From contig CM039505.1 of assembly GCA_022432975.1 (NCBI GenBank), forward strand, positions 52,737,749 to 52,801,748: DNA of 64,000 nt, in the 5' to 3' direction. Each line of letters begins with the position of its first letter. Position 1 is the stretch's first letter. This DNA comes from Begonia masoniana (lineage: Eukaryota; Streptophyta; Magnoliopsida; Cucurbitales; Begoniaceae). The position numbers were made by a program, and so were the translations under genes. The notes below the pieces were generated by a model, which made no database searches, had not been told where the DNA came from, and saw nothing but the letters and a program-made list of their open reading frames with translations. Shown in pieces: positions 56,558-64,000 of this stretch.

Positions 56558-58970
56558 TCATGGATTCTCGCATGTGACGGCAGCTCTGATCCTTTGAACA
56601 GTGCATTTAATAAGACTGTTTACAGTAGCAATCGATCCCAGCGAAATCTTGGACGTTGGGACGGAATCGACCAAGATTTGAAATGCCACTGTCAGCAAAG
56701 AGCCACCGGACCCGACCTCAATAACACCATCTCCGGCACGTCCAGCCCCGTCAGGAAAAATGGCAAATCCAGAAGGAAGAAGCGCTGAGTAATCTGGGTC
56801 GCCTCCATTTAAGACCACATTCATGGCTGCAATATCAACTGGGGCATAAATGACGTAACACCCTGTTGAATCCGTGCAACTTTCTTGTAAAATCAGCATG
56901 TTGCTCTGGCTTGAGTTTGCGCTCTGCAGTATTTATTTAATGAATGTGATTAGTAAATGCGAATTACTTTTTATTTATTTATATGATCAGCTATTATGTA
57001 CGTTGACTCGCAGTAGGGAGACGCAGTTTCCGGCGTGACGACCATTGGAAATATATGCCATTTCTTGAACTAGGCCCCCGTTGGATAGAATATCCCACTG
57101 AAAACCAATAAAACGCTTGGAATGAAAATCTTTACTACTTTTCAGATTAGATTAGAAGAAAATAATTGAAGATATCAATCCATTGACCTGGTTTCTTGAA
57201 TTATAATTTCGAAGGAAATCGAAAACTCTTTGAGGTGGAACTGGCATCCAGAAGGAAGTGACAGCGCTTAGAACAATGCCGAGAGGCCTTCCTGAACCAT
57301 CCGTGCTTTTTCTAGACATGACTCTAACATCGTCAGAGCCAATCGTAGGCAACGTTGTCCATGCGTGTGCTGTTGAAGCACCCACCCCACTGCAAAAGGT
57401 CATCACCATTCTCTCTGCCAGCTTCACCATGCTCTTCCTCCCTTCTGGGTTTGTCAATACTGAAAAATATTATGATAATGATCAACTCAAAATCTGGAGG
57501 AAAAAAAAATTGTTACAGAATAAACAAAAGATGGTTACTGCGTAAATCTCCAGCAGCGATGTCGTTGGCCATGGAGCTTGCGAGACGTTCGCACTGTCGA
57601 TCTAACGTAGCCACCCATCGTGTGGCTCCAAAAGCAAGCCCAGAACTAACAAGTGATTGGTAGAGATTATGAACGGCTCTGATATCTTCTTCTACGTGTT
57701 CGACCCACGTCACCTAAAGCATATATAAATCCCTCTTCTTCAACGAAGTAGTAAAACTATGAAAAAGATGGCGAAAAAATTTATAATATTTTACCTTGGA
57801 GAAGCCATTTGGAAGTTCTTGGATCAAGCATCCAGATGGTCTTCTTCGACTGATCTTTGGCATAGAGGTTGGGCGTAAAGTATCGAGCGAAACGTCGACG
57901 ATAGCCCAAGTCCCATCTCCGTGCTTCTTGCAGTACCTGACCATGTAATTTTCCCTGGTCGGAACTAGCGGCGTAGGGACCTGGAATTCAGCTGTGATCT
58001 ATAGAGCGGTCAAAATGTGCTTAAAGAAACCGATTCAGAATTTGTTTTAAAGAAAAAAGAAAGGCCAAAGGAACAATAAGGGGATAATCTGAGTGACATT
58101 GCAGTACCACTTGTAGGGCTCCATTTCGGTTTCCAGCAACTCCAGTTGATAGGACTTCCAGGAGAAGTGCTCTTGAAACAATGCCACAAAATACAGTTGA
58201 CCATTTATTCTGTGAAAATAGCAGGAAATAATGAGGAAACTAGTGATAAGTTACGAGAACTGACTGAAGAACAATATACATATTTGTACCACGTCCATGA
58301 AAATCTCAATGAGCTTAATGTGGTTCATGATGACGACTGCGGATTGCCGTGAAGCTTCAGTTCTTAAGCCCAAAGGTTTTGAGAAAATTTCTCTTGGGAA
58401 AAGCTTGAAATATTCTTCTTCATTCAGTATCTCGGAGGCATTATCACCAGCTGGTATCCACAAAGGCTGTCCCTTTTCAGCCATGCTGACTAGCTCTTCC
58501 ATAGCTGCAACAGCAAGCTCGACGATCACAGGTTTATCAGCCTCCGTTGGCCTGGACATCGGCATGACAAGTTCGTTTGCCCCGTACACGTAGCCTGAAT
58601 TCCCAGCAAAATCACCAACTCCAACGTCAGATTGGCTGTGGTTGTACGAGGCAAAAGGTCTGCCTACGTATTTAGGAGCCATTCCATCAACCTAAGAGAG
58701 AAAAAAATGCATCAAAAAAGTGGAAAGAGAAGCCTAGAACAGTCTATAACAACTATATATTTTGAGCCTAAGAGATTACCTCTTCTCGTAGTCGGACATT
58801 TTCAATCCTTAAATGATGGTCGTCAAACGACATCTCACCCATTGCAGCCGGGCCTCCGCAGTTGGGGCATGAGGCATTGCTGAAAGCGTTCATGTACCTT
58901 TTGTTCTCGGCGCGAAGCTTTTCATTCTCGGCTTTCAAAATAGTGTTCTCATGGCGTTCATGTTGGGCCT

Positions 58971-59009
<39 letters not shown>

Positions 59010-59531
59010 ATACCAATTATTTCAGAAATAAAGCTGAAAAATATCAAAAGATAATTGTGGTGGAAAACGGAACAAAGAAGAAGGTTGTGAAGGTGATGGG
59101 ATTACCTTCATCTGGGTCCGCTTATTCTGGAACCAAAATTTGACCTGCAAAGGTTTCAGACCGAGCTGACGACCGAACTCCTTTCTTTTCTTCTCATCAG
59201 GGTGAGGACATTTCTTGAAAAAGCTGAACAGAAAGAGACAGAGGTAAAAGAAATCAGACAACCCTCCTTTTTTAGTTGGTTAAACAAGAAGAGTGTGTAT
59301 TATAACTTACGCTTCCATTTCCTGAATTTGAAGCTGGGTATGACGATTGTAACGCTTCTTTCTGGGAGGTTGATCAGGATCTTGTTCGTCTCCTGAAGCA
59401 GCTTCCATGATTTCAGCGCCTGATTTAGTCTCAAAAACATCATCCCCAACGATTGCCATTTCCCTTCCGGAGGTTTTGTGTGTCATGTCCAACATGTGAT
59501 GGTGACTTCCAAATATGTTTGGCTGAAACAT
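56558..59531 (-). CDS. ATML1-like: HD-ZIP class IV homeodomain-START protein (ATML1/PDF2 group), 714 aa, ten exons
   Basis: Nuclear transcription factor; ATML1 and PDF2 specify epidermal (L1) identity. Coding exons, 5' to 3': 59531-59311, 59223-59106, 58968-58780, 58691-58290, 58209-58108, 57998-57795, 57713-57539, 57459-57188, 57097-57002, 56923-56558. All introns are GT-AG and phases join without a stop. Homeodomain about residues 58-114, recognition helix [13 protein letters not shown]. Leucine-zipper loop with CPNC at 147-150. START domain about 229-455 ([20 protein letters not shown]). The rest is the conserved START-adjacent region, ending [12 protein letters not shown]1 has 762 residues, HDG2 721. 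The start [20 protein letters not shown] fits the family. Odd: homeodomain helix 1-2 is divergent ([18 protein letters not shown] for PDDKQRKELSRELGLEPL) and the zipper-START linker is short. A near-L1 box TAAATGTT lies at 59693-59686. Confidence 0.95.
58971..59009. repeat. Microsatellite (TG)n(AG)n forming an intron's polypyrimidine tract
   Basis: On the gene's strand this is (CT)n(CA)n, ending ACACAAG directly at the acceptor of HD-ZIP IV coding exon 3 (exon starts 58968). The repeat takes the place of an ordinary polypyrimidine tract. Confidence 0.85.
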
Positions 59532-59962
59532 TTGTGAAAACAGGAGGCTATTTGCTCTCAGACCATTTTAAAAGGGGGCGAACTCACTCGCATTCAATAT
59601 ATCAGGAGAGAAAATGTTTTGTTTTTTTATATGAAAAATTAAAAAGAAAGAAAGAAATAGTCAATAGGATTGAATCTTAATCTCTAACATTTACGTTGAG
59701 ATGCAAATGCCAACTGAGGGCCACCACCTGTCTCTTTCTGAAAAACCAAAATACTCTCGATCAGACCAATATACACTATACAGTGCTTTCATTGAGCATA
59801 AAAAATAGATTCCCAGGAATTAAACAAATATATTTAAAAAGCATAGAAATAATACGGGATTATACAAAGGATAGGTATACCATCCACCTAAAAAAGAAGT
59901 CAAACCTAGCTAAAGTGAAACCTTGCAACCCTTCTTCTCTCCTCAATCTTTATACGAATTAT
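59532..59962 (-). promoter_or_regulatory. 5' flank of the HD-ZIP IV gene
   Basis: The stretch upstream of the start codon. It contains TAAATGTT (59693-59686, minus), seven of eight bases of the L1 box TAAATGYA that HD-ZIP IV proteins bind. No certain TATA box. Family members often have a 5'-leader intron, which cannot be excluded here. Confidence 0.3.
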
Positions 59963-60090
59963 TAGAGTTGACAACCAGCCCGCTCGGCTCGACTCGTTTA
60001 ATTTTAGTTCGCGAGCCGACTTGAGTTGAATTTTTTTTTTTTTTTTTTTTGGGTTGGCTCGTTAGGCTAGGCTCGGTGAGTCAAAATTTT
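59963..60090. repeat. GCTCG-rich dispersed repeat fragment
   Basis: AGTTGACAACCAGCCCGCTC then GGCTCGACTCGTTTAATTTT, GCGAGCCGACTTGAG and, after a T run, GGCTCGTTAGGCTAGGCTCG. GGCTCG-rich inverted stretches of this kind are abundant small dispersed repeats in plants. Target duplication not identified. Confidence 0.4.
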
Positions 60091-61500
60091 TTAGAGTCGA
60101 CTTATCTTGGTCACTTCGTTTGTCATCTTAATTTCAAATAATTAATAATTAAATGAAGATTAACCTAATTAGTATGTGCATAATTTGTAATGATACAACT
60201 GTCAAATATTTATAATGATATTTGTGTGATATTTTTTATAAGATTATCTTAAATATTTTTTTCCTAAATATATATAATTTTATATGTTAATAAAATAATT
60301 TTGTTAACTAAACAATTAATTATTATATTTTGACATTATAATGATAAATAATATTTATAACTTTATTAAGTAAATTTATAAAGTAGAACGTTCTTTCTGC
60401 AATGCAAAGTCGATATGTTTCATAGCAACTAAGGATGAGTTCAATCCATTAGGTTCTTCGATTTGTTCGGAAAAGACATATAAATGAGAGACAAAAAAAC
60501 TCTTTGATTACAATTGAAAGGAACAATCTAAATTTCGAGTCATTTCTTGGTGAACATGTTTTGCCATAATCTCTTTGATCCCTTCATTTATGTTCCACAA
60601 TAAAGAGGGATTTGGTCGGAAAGTAGAAGAGACTATTTTGTATACAATAATAAAAGGGAGTGGAAAAGTCGTGTAATTCTTTGGAAAAGTCCGATCTATT
60701 AGTGAACTATCTCTCTAGGGATTAGGAAAGATGTTCCACCGTTCTTGTTATTGCGTCGACTCATGTTCTCAGCAAGTAGATCCTGCTCTAATAGTTCTGA
60801 ATAGATTAAATATATACATTAAAATACGAAGGCTTCTTATTCCACAACAATGAAAGCACTTTTTTACTCTTTCATATACTAGAGGATTTCACTTGGAAAA
60901 GAAAAATTGTCCATACTAATGGATTTGGGTTCATAACCATGAGTTCCAATGTATGAGATGTTGTAGAACTCATCAACAAGGGGCTCCAATTTTCTCGAAC
61001 AAATATGGAGCGTCAGTTGTGAATTACTCCAAAATTAAAGATGTAAGTTGGATTTGACCTTAAAAAGTATTAATTATATTTTCTCCTTAATTTGTTTATG
61101 TAATACATAGCGATTTTGCAGGTAAATTAATTTTAGAGTTTTAAGGATTTAAATTGAAATTAATATATGATTTGGCTGTTACGATATTTTTTGTCTTCTT
61201 AGTTGGGGTGTTTCACTGTGGGGCCGCGTAGTTTCTGTAAGAAACAAGTATCACCAGCCATAATCCCCATTTTCCAGTAAAAACATAGAAGGGGCTGTTG
61301 AGAGAACGAGGAAGGTCTGGCATTAAACCCCAGAACGTGATTAGGGTGCTTATCTAAAGGATTTAACGAGTTTTGAGTGACGATCTGGTCCTAGATCCGT
61401 GGAAATTAACAGGAGTTTGAAAGCTTTCCAAGAGATAAGTCATAATTGGTAAACTTCTCGAACTTTCCTTAAAAGCTTCGGAGGAACCGAAGCGGCCTTG
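60091..61500. other. AT-rich intergenic DNA, no gene recognised
   Basis: No long frame or repeat. The block at about 61200-61500 is less AT-rich and could belong to a dispersed repeat, with GGTCTGGCATTAAACCCC as a landmark. Confidence 0.35.
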
Positions 61501-61521
61501 AGGACGACTAACGTGTTGACA

Positions 61522-61565
61522 ATCCCACATCGACAGAGAATAAAGTAAAGATTCAGTATATAATA
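61522..61565 (+). promoter_or_regulatory. snRNA-type promoter: USE plus TATA at Pol III spacing
   Basis: ATCCCACATCG (61522-61532) matches the plant snRNA upstream sequence element RTCCCACATCG at every base. TATATAATA starts at 61557, leaving 24 bp between. In plants, about 24 bp is the spacing of RNA polymerase III snRNA promoters (U6, U3), against about 34 bp for polymerase II. A transcript would start near 61585-61590. The sequence there is not U3, U6 or 7SL as far as I can tell. Confidence 0.5.
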
Positions 61566-62396
61566 AGAAGAGATTACCTCAATTCTTGAACTAACTTAAT
61601 GAGTTCTACTACTCTCGTTACGTCATAACGTCACCTTCCTATCAAAACTTATCAACTAAAGAAAAAATTATCTCTACCGAGTGGAAGTCTCCAACTAACA
61701 TGAAGTGAAGATGAGAGAGAAAACAGAGACAGTCATAAATAAAAGGAACGGGTGAGGGGGACTGTGGCAGCATGAAAGTTACTACAGAGCGTATAGAGAA
61801 GTGCAGTGCAAACGCATTTATAAAGGCTGCTGTAAATGCCCACATATATATAAAGACAGAGAGAGAGAAACTTATGGGTTATGAATTTCGTCTTGTTCGG
61901 GACCCAGGAGATATAATGAGCTGAATTTATGTCTTTCTTTGCTTCCCCAACTCCTTTGCTTTTAATTTCTCCCTCTTACACTCAAATCAAACCACGCCTA
62001 GAATACACATTTGAATTATTTTCCATAGAAACATCAATAATACCTCACGTGACCAAAATTTTATTGCCCCCACATGCTAGAGGTCACTTATGCTCTGCCT
62101 CTCTCTTTTCTTTCTTAAGGTATATACAAACAAGTAAGATAACTAATGAGCCGGTTTTGTCATTTAATCCAACTACTACCCAATGGCTTGCATATTTACT
62201 CTACTCGTACTTGCTAGCATTAAGCTAGCAATGGAGATATAAACAGTATCGTATGGATATAAATATCAGTGGAAAACTATTTCTCATCATTTATTTCTAA
62301 AGGGTTTCGTCCATCCAAAAGCATTTAAGAAAAACAATGGATTACAGTTTCATTGCTGATGATGTGACCCGATTGATCTCATGAAAGTTCATATGA

Positions 62397-62772
62397 TGTA
62401 ACGACTCCGCCCGGCCCCCACTTCTGGGAGGGTCCGCGAACCTAATCGTGCGGCCCGTAGCCGCCAGTCCAACCCCTACCAGCTAGAGGATTTGCAGACC
62501 GTACTCATGATCTTTTTCTGCTGGTGGAGAATTTTATGCCCTCCCCAGCTTTCGAGCTCATGACCTTCAAGTTTAAGTACATGGAAACACTAGAAATAGT
62601 ACCACTTAAACTAATAGCCTAGGTGGTACCAGTACTTATAGCCCATAGATGATAACCTGGGGGTCTTGGATTCGAGTATTGGGGAAAGTAAAAATTCCCC
62701 ACCATGAGAAAAATGTCATGACGTACGGTTTGCATATCCTCTTGATGGTGGGGCCGAGCCGGGTTGTTACAT
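62397..62772. mobile_element. Short interspersed unit with inverted ends and tRNA-like boxes
   Basis: The left end TGTAACGACTCCGCCCGGCC is partly complementary to the right end GGCCGAGCCGGGTTGTTACA. Inside are AGCCTAGGTGGTACCAG, resembling a Pol III A box (TAGCTCAGTTGG), and about 50 bp later GGATTCGAGTA, resembling a B box (GGTTCGANTC). The GC-rich ends stand out from the AT-rich surroundings. It could be a SINE or a small TIR element. Confidence 0.45.
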
Positions 62773-62910
62773 ATGCTATTTGAACTGCTTTAAGTGTATG
62801 GTCTGTCGCTCCTCCCGCAAGCAGTTCTTGAAGGTTTCTACAAGCTGCTGCGTGTCCTATCAGCTCAATAATTGATATCATAAACGGCAAAGCGGCCGAA
62901 CACGGACTCC

Positions 62911-63036
62911 GCGACTGCTAGAGCGAGTATAATATTATATTCATCGATATGGATACACTCCATCGATGAAATATGACATAAGAGCATATAAATTATCACT
63001 ACCAATCATATATTAATTGTTTGATGCCTAGGAAAA
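62911..63036. repeat. Direct repeat pair, copy 1 (~126 bp)
   Basis: GCGACTGCTAGAGCGAGTAT through ATTAATTGTTTGATGCCTAG. Repeated at 63200-63325 with about 10% change, offset 289 bp. It begins where the SINE-like region's neighbourhood ends. Confidence 0.85.
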
Positions 63037-63199
63037 ATAGCATTGGATGGCAAATACTTAGGCTCGCGTGTACGGACGATCTGCCATGATTGTCTTCTTT
63101 GTAATTTAGCCTACTTTGACACTGTTGAAACGTTGTTTTTTTACTGTTTGTATCTTCATTGATTGACAATAAATCATTTCAACAGAAAAGGATGACTTT

Positions 63200-63325
63200 G
63201 CGACTGCTGGAGCGAGCATAATATTATATTCATCGATATGGATGCACTCCCTCAACGAAATATGACATTAGAGAATATAAATTATCAATACCTATCATAT
63301 ATTAATTGTTTGATGCCTAGAAAAA
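63200..63325. repeat. Direct repeat pair, copy 2 (~126 bp)
   Basis: GCGACTGCTGGAGCGAGCAT through TTGTTTGATGCCTAGAAAAA. See copy 1. Confidence 0.85.
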
Positions 63326-64000
63326 AACTACTCTTGTGCGAAGCCATACATATGTATATTTTTTTAAATACAACATTTGACCTAGAATTAGGCACCAAAG
63401 CTACACTAAGAACCAAAGTGCTGCTCGAATTAGATTATGAATTTATTTTGCGTACAACCACAATAGCTCGTATTGTTTGTTGTCCTTCCGTTCATTTAGT
63501 TTTTGAGTTTCGCTTCTTGCCCTTCTAGCTAAACTTGATGTAATGTTGATATTAAAATCTTTTATTACTGTCTCGATAATTAGAGAAATTTCTCATGCAG
63601 AATGACTTTAAAACCTGTCCAAATATTGAGTTGCCACGCTTTTCGTTGAAACATGTCGACTTTCAATTTTTTCGCCAACAATTGTGAATTTCATTCAACA
63701 CTCTTTATTTGATATGTAAGTTCAAATTACATCTTCGCAATATGCAATCGCCATACGTTTAGAATCACTTTTAATAAATTTTACCTCACAACCATTCTTC
63801 AACGTATACTCTATGATTTAGTCACTAATATTATCAACAAACAAATTATGTTTGATTGAAACAAAATTTCATTATGTCATAGTTTTTTTAACATTGGATC
63901 TCTCTTTTTGATTAATTATTTGAGAGAATATGTTTTGTCTAAAAAGACTCGAATAGAACATATGTAGGTGAGGATCTTGAGGATCTTTACAAAGAGTTCA
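63326..64000. other. AT-rich end of window, no gene recognised
   Basis: A 96-codon plus-strand frame (63238-63528) runs from the direct repeat into unique DNA; it shows no recognisable motif and is probably chance. Confidence 0.4.

Overview
This is nuclear DNA of a flowering plant, almost certainly a eudicot. It is AT-rich, genes have GT-AG introns, the LTR elements carry plant-type primer sites matching initiator tRNA-Met, and the recognisable proteins are plant families: HD-ZIP IV factor, ZFWD protein, oxidosqualene cyclase, legume-lectin receptor kinase. The species cannot be told from the sequence. The window is gene-poor: one clearly intact host gene, one intact retrotransposon, and many broken genes and repeats.

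Layout. 1-5.3 kb: nested LTR material, including a 2.4-kb solo LTR with a CATAA target duplication and an internal array of ten TGACGTCA-type sites. 6.0-6.9 kb: a terminal-inverted-repeat unit carrying a lectin receptor kinase fragment. 8.1-24.2 kb: a tandem array whose unit fuses oxidosqualene cyclase exons to coatomer delta-subunit exons on the minus strand; it is interrupted by a decayed ZFWD (CCCH plus WD40) pseudogene. 24.2-34 kb: AT-rich DNA with foldback elements, a 0.93-kb tandem repeat and a DnaJ-type zinc-finger pseudogene. 34.6-38.4 kb: an LTR-like relic, a TRM2/RumA-type RNA methyltransferase fragment, and a deleted non-autonomous LTR element. 38.4-43.4 kb: mostly unrecognised, with half of a segmental duplication. 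43.57-49.29 kb: a complete Copia element with an open 1342-codon gag-pol and LTRs that differ at one base, inserted in the other half of that duplication. 50.3-54.7 kb: a MITE, a second TRM2-like pseudogene, a roughly 205-bp satellite beside a 100-N gap, a Copia RNase H relic and a foldback. 56.56-59.53 kb: an intact ten-exon HD-ZIP class IV gene (minus strand, ATML1/PDF2 group, 714 codons). 59.5-64 kb: repeats, an orphan snRNA-type promoter, a SINE-like unit and a spaced duplication.

The parts do not form a pathway. The HD-ZIP IV gene is the only predicted functional host gene. The most unusual structures are the cyclase/delta-COP chimeric array, the paired-site array in the solo LTR, and the very young Copia insertion, whose empty site is preserved in a paralogous copy nearby. 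Several near-identical tandem copies, the N gap and indel-rich stretches suggest that parts of the assembly are unreliable. Exon coordinates of broken genes are hand-derived and approximate unless a splice site is quoted.
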